From contig NC_092574.1 of NCBI RefSeq assembly GCF_037975245.1, forward strand, positions 13,543,713-13,563,712: a DNA stretch of 20,000 nt. Direction: 5' to 3'. The stretch is from Apostichopus japonicus. Taxonomy: Eukaryota > Echinodermata > Holothuroidea > Aspidochirotida > Stichopodidae. The number at the start of each line of letters is the position of its first letter. The first letter of the stretch is position 1. Below are positions 10,240-18,913 of the stretch, one piece after another. The notes under the pieces were generated by a model. The model had not been told where the DNA came from. It did no database searches and was given only the letters and a program-made list of their open reading frames with translations. A program made the translations under genes and the position numbers.

Positions 10240-10570
10240 TATTTCATCTCACCAATAACACTTTTCTGTCTTTGTCCTTCTCTAGCTTACTCCCTACCGT
10301 CTTCCATTAATCATCTCTCAGATTTTCTCCTATACCTCTCCTCATGCCCATGTTGGAATTTCTTCCTTCTCGCCATCCATTGTCTACTAATGCTCTTACA
10401 TCTATCTCTTTTGTGTTCACCCTGCTCATTAACCTGTCTGTATTCTGTGCGTGTTCCTGTACCTTCTGTTGCAAGTCGTCATTCAGCCTCCGAAGAAGAT
10501 CCTGCATATATGATCGAAACGTCAGGCCCTCTTACCTATACATACCAATTAAAGTCATTGGAAGTAAGTG
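10240..10570 (+). mobile_element. possible 3' tail of a truncated retroelement (Penelope-like?)
   Basis: A pyrimidine-rich stretch on the plus strand (about 10240-10480) leads into CCGAAGAAGATC...GATCGAAACGTCAGG (10490-10527) and then CCAATTAAAGTCATTGG. The arrangement of a GAAGAAG block, a short GATC/GATC stem and CGAAACGTC resembles the degenerate hammerhead-like motif I recall from ends of Penelope-like retroelements. No reverse transcriptase or GIY-YIG region is present upstream, so only a tail would remain. An alternative reading is a minus-strand frame of 66 codons (10307-10507) rich in charged residues with a coiled-coil-like start, MQDLLRRLNDDLQQKVQEHA. Either call is tentative. Confidence 0.3.
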
Positions 10571-10952
10571 CTAATCATTTCTTGTCAGTTTCTTAATTTA
10601 AAACAAAAAGACTAACATCAAGAAGTAAAACCTTAAAGAAAACACCAATGTTCTTTGTTGAACGTATCTTCTAAGATAATGTTGAAATATTTAGGCTTAT
10701 CTAGAGCAATTGGAAATCAACCATGGAGTTCTACTGTAACGCTTACAACTTAAACGGAACGTCCAATTACTATGCCATATAATGATTTACCACGCTAAGC
10801 AGCCACATGTGCATGTTCAAGGAGAAGTCGAATGGCCAATAACAAGTTACATTTCATATTGGGATGCTATCTAATTTACAGTTTTCAGCTTCGTTTAAAC
10901 TGTTTTCTATTTGGAAGACCATATAGAAGGATAAAACTGTGAATTTCTCCTT
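10571..10952. other. unannotated stretch
   Basis: Ordinary AT-rich sequence between the possible retroelement tail and the tRNA-like sequence. No feature recognised. Confidence 0.5.
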
Positions 10953-11044
10953 TGGTCGGCCTGGGATCGACCCTTCGACCTCCCAGAAGATATGTAGGTA
11001 CTATGCTCATAATGCCATCACCGCCTATATCCGCTCGACTATAA
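10953..11044 (-). ncRNA. tRNA-like sequence (tRNA pseudogene or SINE head)
   Basis: Read on the minus strand, TCGAGCGGATATAGGCGG (plus 11021-11038) resembles the A-box region of a class II tRNA (Leu/Ser type, consensus near GCCGAGYGGTTAAGGCG). GGGTCGATCCC (plus 10963-10973) resembles the B box GGTTCGANNCC. The boxes are 47 bases apart, suitable for a tRNA with a long variable arm. The conserved TT of the T loop is GT here, the T stem pairs poorly and no clean 7 bp acceptor stem can be drawn, so a functional tRNA is unlikely. It is better read as a tRNA-derived pseudogene or the promoter part of a SINE. Confidence 0.45.
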
Positions 11045-12228
11045 GATTATTTACATCATATAAATTGGTCTAGATATACAGCTAATAGCCTATATCTGTA
11101 TCTAGTATAGCCGGGAATTAAACCCATCAGTATTTACTTCCTGTAAACAAAGCCACAATAGTGTCGATATCACCTTTTGTTTTACAACACGATACACCTG
11201 TTTATACGCCGCCACCATCAAATGCCACCAGTAAAATATATACACAGAGAGAGACAAAGTTCCATTTGCTTGATTTGAATAATATGTCCATTTATCGATG
11301 TGGCTTGTTTGCATTCTCTATATTTGCATAAGATCTTTCCTTTACAAACTGAAATAGAATGTTCTGGAAAAATACCCCCCCTCCGACGAGTCAACGCACC
11401 TGTCACAGCTGATTCGATTTAAGATATAAAAACAGTAAACGGCACGAGTTACTTTGTCTATTTAAACCTATAATAGGACGTGTTTCCTATTCGAATGGTA
11501 AGACTGACGAGAATTTTGTATGTAAATATAGACCCTCACTTAATCTCATGTTACTTTAAGGATCAATATTATAATACGGAACGAGGAACCATGTTGTCAG
11601 GTGTAAATCGACCAAAATTTTGTCTACAACTTAAATTCCTGAGGGGGACAAAATTGGTGTTTTAGTATGAACGTTTAGTTATTTTTTCTTATATGTAACG
11701 GGTTTTTTCTTGTCAATAATTGATATATTTAATGTGCAATTAGCAGTATTATTTTCATGTTCTTTACTAAGAAAAAGACATTTAAAAAATAGTTCAAATT
11801 CGTTACCGTCACTTTAGAAATAACCATTTTTTCCTATTCCCATATTGTTTAAAGTTCGTTTTTAATTTTTAATTTGTTAAACGTATATTGGTTGCCGTCC
11901 GGTCTCACTCTCTACCGGTTTAATTACTTTCTTTGTCAGTTGTATCGAAATTTAAATACTTATCTTATTCCTAGCATTCGGAGGGGTGGGTGGATGAGGG
12001 GGTGGGGGAGTAAATGAGACTTAACCATGAAGTGTACCTATGGCAGTATATTTCCCCCTTTCCCTCCCTTCATCTCTCTACTCCCCCTCTTCTCGGTGCC
12101 GTGAAAAGAAGAAAGTTAAGATATCAAAAACACAGACGAATATTAATGTGGAAGGATTTAAAGACGATATCATTGCAGTAACTTTGGCAAGAATATGATC
12201 ATGAAGACCAATGAAAACTTTGACTCCC
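11045..12228. other. unannotated stretch
   Basis: About 1.2 kb with no supported gene. Overlapping minus frames at 11102-11406 and a plus frame at 11480-11665 (60-70 codons) have no recognisable features. A G-rich patch at about 11981-12011 (GGAGGGGTGGGTGGATGAGG and on) could form a G-quadruplex. Confidence 0.5.
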
Positions 12229-12276
12229 CTCCACAGCTCCACAGCTCCACAGCCCCACAGCTCCACAGCTCCACGC
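12229..12276. repeat. 8 bp minisatellite CTCCACAG x6
   Basis: Six consecutive 8 bp units: CTCCACAG three times, CCCCACAG, CTCCACAG, and a last diverged CTCCACGC. The period of 8 is not a multiple of three, so open frames through it (83 codons minus, 12078-12329) are incidental. Confidence 0.95.
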
Positions 12277-12868
12277 ATGCGTATACCTCTTTGATTGAAC
12301 CACATATTTTGTGAGCATGTGCTTTTCATCTATTGACGATCTGTTCAAGTGTGTAAATCAATCAAACACTGACTTTATTTTGTATAATATACTGCTGATC
12401 GTGCATCCAGCCGTCCTTCTCCATCTGCCCTTTCAACCACTACACCATCCCACCCCCTCCCCACGACCGGTTGCGTGCCCTGCTAGGCTATCTGGTCTCC
12501 ATAACATATTTCCATGCGCAGTATACGTAAGCTTTCAAAAGGCAAATACAATGATAGATAAAAACGAATAAAACCTATAGATCACTGACGTCATAGAGAG
12601 GGCGTATATGTTTACAGCAGGTGCTTATCTCATATACAGATGGAATGATGAATGACTCGGACTAACGAGGGTGATGTTTGCTGCCCCCTCCCTCCTCCAC
12701 CCCCGTTTTTAAATATTTAAGAAAAATATTACAGCAGAAGCAGATTCAAAAGGTTGATGGTGGGGCGAGGGGGGGATGGTTGAAATGCATAGTTATTCAT
12801 GCTACTGTGATTTCATGTCATACCGTATCCGATGAGAGATACACTGCTGAAATCTCTAAAATGGTAAC
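12277..12868. other. unannotated stretch with a CRE octamer
   Basis: No gene supported. It contains C-rich patches near 12447-12465 and 12683-12704, a G-rich patch near 12761-12778, and a perfect TGACGTCA at 12586-12593. Confidence 0.5.
12586..12593. promoter_or_regulatory. CRE octamer TGACGTCA
   Basis: Perfect palindromic CREB/ATF consensus, in the context CACTGACGTCATAG. No nearby promoter is visible. Confidence 0.25.
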
Positions 12869-12869
12869 T

Positions 12870-13075
12870 ACGTAGGACACACAATTGTTAATCAGTGTGG
12901 TTTTAAAGGTCTATTCGAATATGTATATACACTAGTTCCATTTACTGCCGGCATGCACTTCTAACCAATCAGAATTCATTGTAATCGACTATATGGGGGA
13001 CATTTATACGAGTTAATCGACTTCACTCCGCATATGTGCGAATGTATACATAAATTAACTAGTCATGTCCTACGT
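12870..13075. mobile_element. weak MITE candidate
   Basis: A perfect 10 bp inverted pair, ACGTAGGACA (12870-12879) and TGTCCTACGT (13066-13075), bounds about 206 bp, with GTTAAT/ATTAAC partly matching just inside. The interior repeats TAATCGACT twice (about 12982 and 13015). No target-site duplication is clear and 10 bp could be chance. Confidence 0.25.
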
Positions 13076-13640
13076 GACCAACCAGATATAACAATGTGGT
13101 CTATTTTGAAATCAACTTTATCGGTTATCAGAATAGATTCCTATTTTTGCATGCTTCAAAATGTTCAAACGTAATTCGGTTTTTCGTTTTTTTTTTGTTG
13201 TTGCTATTTTCAGACATTGAGCATTGTTCACTTGAAACACATAATTTATTTCTAAGCGAACAAAATTCCTTTTAAGGATGGCTGTGAAATGTTTTGTTGA
13301 AAAGTTTGAGCATCAGTGGCCATTTATTTGACTTTCTAACCAGGGGCGTCCTTTAGGAAGGACGACTGGGAAATGTTGGCATTTTGCCAGATGGAAAGTT
13401 AACGTTTGCTCTCAATTTCATAACAACGCCTAGCATAACCTCCCAAAAAAATATCTATTCAAGAGTCATGGAAGCTGACAGTGTGCTATGAACTATTGGC
13501 CAGAAAATAAATCGTTACTTACGCATAATTCTTCTAAAGTTTGCATTTGTATGTGTATATTTATTGTCAACAAGTCTAAATTCCAACCAAAAGTGAATCA
13601 AATTTTGAGAAATAGCGAGGTTTCAACATTTTATGACTGA
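13076..13640. other. unannotated stretch with one perfect hairpin
   Basis: No gene supported. CGTCCTT-TAGG-AAGGACG at 13347-13364 is a perfect 7 bp stem with a 4 base loop, preceded by CAGGGG, a sequence often seen at DNA-transposon ends. No partner end was found. Confidence 0.5.
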
Positions 13641-14235
13641 AATTTCGAGATAAAATCTCGTTCGATAAAAAAAAAACACAAGCTTTCGATACTAACCAAT
13701 AAAATTGCGATATAAGACGAGGGATTGTCGAGATAAAAACGTCAGAATTCATTTCGAGTTAAAATGTTAACGTTTTACAAAAAGACATAAAAATTGCGAG
13801 ATAATATGTCACAATTTCATCATGGACACAATTTCCATATAAAATTTCAAAATTTTTAACATGAGAATTCAACAAACAGATATTCAACAATTACTAGATA
13901 AAACGTCAAAATTCAAACCAAAAAAACGTCATTAATCCGACATTTCTTCAGAGGCAGAAAATTAATAAAAGGCGTAAAAAAGTGCAACATGAAGTTTTAA
14001 GCTATCCACACAACACTCAATCCGAACAAAACGGACATGAAACGTACAAATCTCCACATGAAAAGGAGAAATTCCTAAATGGTAATGATAGATTTTGAGG
14101 AAAAACGTTAAACATTTGAGACTAAACTGACATTTCGAGATGAAACAATTTTTGACATAACACGTTGATATTTTGAATAAACTGTGACATTTCAAAGAAG
14201 TAGCCAAGGAAAGACCGAAATGTCGAAATAAGTTC
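13641..14235 (+). repeat. degenerate periodic repeat, unit near ATTTCGAGATAAAACGTCA
   Basis: Variants of one ~20-25 base unit recur over about 600 bp: 13643-13655, 13705-13720, 13725-13744, 13751-13769, 13792-13810, 13830-13849, 13890-13914, 14131-14150, and weaker copies near 14200-14230. Spacing is irregular, with insertions between units, so this is an old, decayed minisatellite. The 91-codon minus frame at 13962-14237 shows the same period as repeated Lys-Cys / Phe-Ser-Leu segments and is not independent evidence of a gene. One unit contains a perfect CGAGAT-AAA-ATCTCG hairpin (13646-13660). Confidence 0.6.
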
Positions 14236-14318
14236 AACTTCCAGTTTTCCTATACTGGGCAACCATAGCATCTACAAAATACACTTCTTCTGTCCTCGAT
14301 CGGTCCTATACTAAACCC

Positions 14319-14321
14319 TAC
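14319..14321. repeat. candidate target-site duplication TAC, left
   Basis: TAC directly precedes the terminal CAGTA of the element and is repeated as TAC right after its other end (14642-14644). A match of three bases is weak alone. Confidence 0.45.
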
Positions 14322-14641
14322 CAGTAACTACTGTTCATGTTCCACAACCGTGCATCAGTAACTACTGCGCTGTGTTCGCAACACGGTAACATGTGTTACA
14401 GTTGGCACAGTAATTACCGGAAAGCTGTTACACGTTGAACTACGAGTCCGAAAGGTGAAAAATTTGCAGTAATTAAAAAAAATATATATATATTTTTTAC
14501 ATTTTTAATTTTTTTTTAAATTTGCAGTAAGAAGAAACTTGCAGTAATTACTGTGCCACCTGTAACAAATGTTACCGTTTTACGAACACAGCGCAGTAGT
14601 TACTGATGGACGGCTGTGGAACATGAACATTAGTTATACTG
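14322..14641. mobile_element. palindromic MITE-like DNA transposon, 320 bp
   Basis: Terminal inverted repeats of about 97 bp (14322-14418 and 14543-14641) are about 92 percent identical by eye: one single-base indel and about seven mismatches. The ends read CAGTA...TACTG. CAGTAA or its complement TTACTG occurs eight times inside (14322, 14356, 14408, 14467, 14525, 14542, 14548, 14600), like the subterminal transposase-binding motifs of some DNA transposons. The centre is an A/T run around TATATATATA. There is no coding frame, so it would depend on a transposase elsewhere. A TAC duplication flanks it. CACTA or PIF/Harbinger-type elements make 2-3 bp duplications, but the family is not settled. 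Confidence 0.8.
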
Positions 14642-14644
14642 TAC
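14642..14644. repeat. candidate target-site duplication TAC, right
   Basis: Second copy of the TAC flanking the 320 bp element. Confidence 0.45.
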
Positions 14645-15212
14645 TAGCTGGCTGACAGGACAGATCACGTGCATTAAGACCTATGTCACTGTTATAGAAC
14701 CCACAGCCATGTATAGGAACGATATGACATCGCTGTCGAAGCTGAACATCCCAATTATTCAAGCACGCTTTAACAACTGCAGCATTTTGCCCTACATCGA
14801 TGTCAAGTTCCTTACCAATATCTGGGAATAATTTGGAAGATTATAGCCCTAAGACCTAGAAAATTAGTATTCAAATTAATGAGCTTTTTTTTTTGTCGCG
14901 TTCGCATCCTCTCTCAGGTGATGAAAACTGTCAAGCTCCCATCAGAACATTGACTGAGATTACAGGTACAGAATGATAGACTACAAGAAAACCGTCAGGT
15001 AAAAATTCTTTTCATACTGAAACGATAGGTAGCACTGTGCTTTGATGTCTCCCTCCTACATGCAGAATACATCAGCTTAAACATTAGGTAAAATCATAAA
15101 CAGCATTATAATGTGACGGCAAAACTAGTTTCATCTCAGTTTGTAAAGTCAAAAAACAAAATGATTAAGGAACTGCCAAGAACAGGTAAAACACAATTTT
15201 GTCAGCTTTGCA
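14645..15212. other. unannotated stretch
   Basis: No gene, RNA or repeat recognised. It has an E-box CACGTG at about 14667-14672. Confidence 0.5.
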
Positions 15213-15430
15213 GGTGTGTATTCACTGGTTTTGTATTTTGACTGAGCACTTGAACAAAGTCATTCCAAATCACATACGTCATATTGCTAAGAGTCACCAA
15301 GTCCTCGGAAGAGTTCTATTGTTAAGAGGCATTGTTAAGGATAGGGTGCTAGGTTTTAAACCATGGTGGGGGGGGGGTGACAAATGAGTCCTCAGTCTGA
15401 ATGTGAAACACCCCTATGTGTGTTTCTGGC
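15213..15430 (+). repeat. dispersed repeat family, copy 2
   Basis: Homologous along its length, same orientation, to about 5050-5260. Shared landmarks are GTGTGTAT at the start, CACTTGAACAAA, CATTCCA, GAGTCACCAAGTCCTCGGAA, TTCTATTGTTA, ATTGTTAAGGATAGGGT, GAGTCCTCAG and GAATGT, then a TGTG end. It carries a G10 tract at 15368-15377 where copy 1 has ATGGAAAATACAATGGGG. The ~145 bp tandem units that follow copy 1 are absent here, so those are a separate component or were lost. The 62-codon plus frame at 15199-15387 lies in the repeat and is not conserved in copy 1. Confidence 0.7.
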
Positions 15431-16156
15431 CGTTCTCATACATGTAAAACGTCACATCACTCCAACATTATAATCAAGATAAGTACCCATGTGACACGAA
15501 CCTTGTATTGAAGATATTGAAGATTTATATACTTCTGAAGAAGAAAAACAACCCATATAATTCTCAGAAACCTGTAACCCAACACTCAGTTAAATACCGT
15601 ATCTACTTCCAGCTTCGATGGCAAGACAAACATATGACGCAAAGATACTCTTTTGAATTGGGTTTTTTTTTTTGCTTTCAATGAACTCTAGTTCGCCTTG
15701 TTTAGCAAACAGACAAACACACCTCCACAACTTTTATATCTAATTTATACTTTTGCTACTGTAAGCTATGATCTACACGTATCTTACCTGATGAGTGGGT
15801 ACGTTCGTTGATACGATAAACTATAATCTAAGTTGGCAACGTGAGAAATTATATCCATAACACACATCACTCTCTTGATATTAATCATTTTGTAACGCAT
15901 TTAATCCTTCAAGATGTTTAATTCCACTTTTCACATAAATCATACATTTAAATCTCCGTCTAAGAGGATACAGAAGGGTACAAATCGCCTCTCAAGTTGA
16001 GATCAGGTGAAGGACAAGTCTTCGGGAGTCAGTTTACCGGTCTAATTTGAATCATATGACGTCAACACTAAGATTAAGGAAACGGAAACCACAAAGCTTT
16101 TGTAATAAACTAAGATAAATGTTTCTCCCTGGGGCAGATATCATAGTTTCAATGTT
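15431..16156. other. unannotated stretch
   Basis: No supported gene. It includes a T10 tract near 15664-15673 and a perfect CRE octamer TGACGTCA at 16057-16064. Confidence 0.5.
16057..16064. promoter_or_regulatory. CRE octamer TGACGTCA
   Basis: Perfect palindromic octamer in the context CATATGACGTCAACAC. It lies 451 bp from the next octamer at 16508. Confidence 0.25.
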
Positions 16157-16220
16157 GGGGGTGGGGGTGGGGGACGGGGAGAGGGAGAGGGAGGGGAAGG
16201 GGAAGGGGAGAGGGGAGGGG
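16157..16220 (+). repeat. G-run purine tract with G-quadruplex potential
   Basis: Eleven runs of three to five G separated by one to three bases (T, AC, AGA, A, AA) in 64 bp on the plus strand. This easily meets the usual G-quadruplex pattern of four G-runs with short loops. It is a decayed (GGGGA)-type purine tract; a complementary C-run tract lies about 1 kb downstream. Confidence 0.9.
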
Positions 16221-17173
16221 TAGGACTTCCTATTTAATTTTGAAAAATTTAAATTTGAATGTAAATTTATATTACGTATTAATTCATCAAAGAAAAGTGA
16301 TGTATTCTCGAGTTGGTGTGAATACTTTCCAACACCAAATACCGGCGTGCAGTGTATTCTTTAGTCAAACATTTCTTCAGTTCACCGCGGATCGCGTATA
16401 CAGTTTAACCTTATATGGATGTGAAGTTTTCAAAATACTATTATTTTTTGTATCAAATCCATCTTCTATTTAGAAATCCAAACAAAGAATATCTTGTTTC
16501 TTAGAAATGACGTCACACTTGTTTGCTTCAAGTTCACTAGATCAAATATTTTGTTCATTCGAAAACGGCAAGTAAAGCCAATTCCAGCAGGATTCTAGTT
16601 TCCCAGCTGTTGAATGGTCTTCCAAAATGTCCATGCCTCAAATTTGATGACGTATGTAATGGTCACGTGATACGAACATCTGCCAAGACCATGACCCGAC
16701 CTGTTTATGGTTTAATCAAGAATTTTTGCTTTTCTTCTTGTCTTCTGCTTTGCTATTATTAATCATCAAGATTCTTCTGGAGGAGAACTTTAGCATCAAT
16801 CGCCAGGCGATAAGGAAACCATCCCCTTGGGAGATTAACAAAATTAAAAGTTATTCTAGCAAGAAGTGACACTAAAGATATACTATTTTTAAGTGAAATG
16901 CCTTAAAGAAATTATTTCTATATGTCCATATAACAACAACGAAAAGAGCATGACAATAATCTATTAGGAGAAAATGTGGGCCATTGACCATGAATTTAAT
17001 CTTTAGTTTTTTTTATAGTTTATTAAGTTACTTGTTTTCTATGATACAGTTTTGGTGCTTGAATAATCCATCTTACATGCACTTTTCTGATACTGACTAT
17101 TTTCAGTGACCACAATTATTGTTGTGTGAGTTGTAAACGTACTTTGAAATACAAAGACTTTATATCAAACAAT
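16221..17173. other. unannotated stretch between G-run and C-run blocks
   Basis: About 950 bp. A 77-codon plus frame (16240-16473) has no recognisable family. It contains bZIP/bHLH-type motifs: TGACGTCA (16508-16515), a half-site TGACGT (16648-16653) and TCACGTGA (16663-16670). Confidence 0.5.
16508..16670. promoter_or_regulatory. cluster of CRE and E-box motifs (candidate)
   Basis: A perfect CRE (16508-16515), a CRE half-site (16648-16653) and the palindromic E-box TCACGTGA (16663-16670, preceded by G, close to the MiT/TFE CLEAR element) fall within 165 bp. Co-location is suggestive of a regulatory element, but no transcript start or conservation can be shown. Confidence 0.25.
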
Positions 17174-17221
17174 CCCATCCCCACTCCTCCCCTCTCCCCT
17201 CCCCCGCCCTCCCCCTCCCCT
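17174..17221 (-). repeat. C-run pyrimidine tract (G-quadruplex potential on minus strand)
   Basis: At least eight runs of three to five C separated by A, T, CT or G on the plus strand. The minus strand therefore has G-runs similar to those at 16157-16220, in inverted orientation. Confidence 0.88.
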
Positions 17222-18132
17222 CTCCTTCCAGCCACAAGGCGAAGCTATAAGGTAGACTGACCAAAAACAACATATTTTAATTGCTTATATTACCTTTCAC
17301 ACTAACGTAGTTTTTGAGGTATTAAGTCTTAGTTGTAATATCGATGTGGTTATTACAATACTTCAATGCTCTCACCTATTCGTTTCGCAAGCAACCGTTA
17401 TTCAAGAAAGCAAAAGGCATGGTGCAAATGTGTCAGGTTAGTGAATAATTATTGAATACATTTCTGCTTCGAAATAACTCGAGGCAAAGTTCTTACCAAA
17501 AAAAAGGTTCCTTTCTGACAGCAGAGCACTTTTTAAATAACAAATCAGGGTGCTTGTATTTTATAACCAGGTTTTTCTTATTCAAACAAAATATATTGAG
17601 ACAGCCATGACCTCCTCTGATTCCGTCACACCCCGGTCCTGTTGTTTCCTTCCTTGCTTCATGAATATTTGGATCTTAGAAATACGTTCAATTTTATAAG
17701 TAAACATTAAAGAAAAAAAAAAGCTGTAGTTGTCACGGAGTATATTTGTTAACACCATCGTCATAGAGAATTAGTATTCTTACCCGTGGGATTCATGCTC
17801 TAATGACCACAACCTTCAATAACCTGAATTTTATTTTCTGTCTTCTATTTAAACTAAAGTTTCTTGTAATACCTTGCTTTGAACCCCTTTTCACTTATAA
17901 AGCAAAGAACAAGTGTTAAACAGACAAAATGAAGTATTTAAAGAGACCACCCCTCCCCAACATCCCCCCCCCATTTTCTCTGTCCCTCTTTGAATAAATT
18001 CATACGATGCATACCTGCAATCAAGGTTTTTTTGTATTTTTTTCTTCAATTCAAAATAATTAACTTGGGGTTGATAAGTTATTTGCATTAATTATTGTTA
18101 TGCCGGGTTTTTAATTATATTTGGAGATTGAT

Positions 18133-18134
<2 letters not shown>
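17222..18134. other. unannotated stretch
   Basis: No supported gene. Minus frames at 17582-17764 and 17891-18088 (60-65 codons) lack features. A C-rich patch lies at 17949-17972. Confidence 0.5.

Positions 18135-18198
<64 letters not shown>
18135..18198. repeat. (TA)n microsatellite
   Basis: About 62 bp of pure TA between ATAACA and CAAGAATG. Confidence 0.97.
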
Positions 18199-18200
<2 letters not shown>

Positions 18201-18537
18201 AGAATGTATTTCATTCCCAACCGCGAAGGTAAGAGGCGGTACGGGGTTTTGTATAGTCACTGAATTCAGGCGGGTTTATGCCTGCAGGGTGGGATCATAG
18301 CGAGGGTTCCAACGTAGACAAAACGTGTGAATGTGGATAAAATCTTCCGTGTATAGGACTTATTTCTTGCTAAAAGGGGCAGAAAAGAAATATGGCCATC
18401 GGATGGTTAATCGGGGTTGACGTCACCCACCAATAAGAGGTAGTTCAGGTTTTAGGCCTTTGTCTGTGAATTAATTGATAATGGCACCTAATCACGATGA
18501 ACTAACCGGAATTACTAACCAAAGTGTAATCAGTTCT
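18199..18537. other. unannotated stretch with a CRE octamer
   Basis: Moderately GC-richer than average. It holds a perfect TGACGTCA at 18418-18425 followed by CCCACC. No gene or RNA recognised. Confidence 0.5.
18418..18425. promoter_or_regulatory. CRE octamer TGACGTCA
   Basis: Perfect palindromic octamer in the context GGTTGACGTCACCC. It is the fifth in the window. Confidence 0.25.
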
Positions 18538-18551
18538 CCCCCCCCCCCCCC
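18538..18551. repeat. poly-C tract (C14)
   Basis: Fourteen consecutive C, followed by GCCCC. Confidence 0.95.
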
Positions 18552-18913
18552 GCCCCAATGTACCACCGTTTGGCAACGCTGTCGACTTTGCGCTAAATTA
18601 AATACAAAATAATACCCTGTGATTGTTGACAAAGTAAATACGGTTTGTGAAAATGAAAATTGTGAGTCGGTTCGCTCGATAGTTTTACAAGTTTACATGT
18701 ACATTACGCCCTGAAAATGGGAAAATTTATTTTGTTATAGAAGCCATTCCGGTGATGATGGCTTTGTGGTATAGCGTAGTGGGCAACATTGATATTACAG
18801 GAAATAGAAGATAAAAAAAACCATAGCTTGACTATAGAAATACATATTCGACTGGAATTCAGTGTTCGCATTAGGACACGCGATTGTGGGATTGCCACAA
18901 TTTATCTAGAGGG
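18552..18913. other. unannotated stretch with two perfect 7 bp hairpins
   Basis: AAGCCAT / ATGGCTT (18741-18747 and 18758-18764) and ATTGTGG / CCACAAT (18883-18889 and 18895-18901) are perfect short stems. TAGCGTAGTGG near 18774 fits a tRNA A box, but no B box at a proper distance follows. No gene is supported. Confidence 0.45.

Noticed and set aside
10189-10596. 135-codon plus frame
   Set aside because: Leu/Ser/Cys-rich translation of a pyrimidine-rich tract; hydrophobicity here reflects T/C codons rather than true membrane segments.
13962-14237. 91-codon minus frame with repeating Lys-Cys segments
   Set aside because: The periodicity is that of the underlying degenerate DNA repeat.
18760-18860. 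Second tRNA-like sequence (TAGCGTAGTGG)
   Set aside because: Only an A-box-like match; the best B-box-like match (ATTCGACTGG near 18846) is poor and about 70 bases away, and no stems fold.
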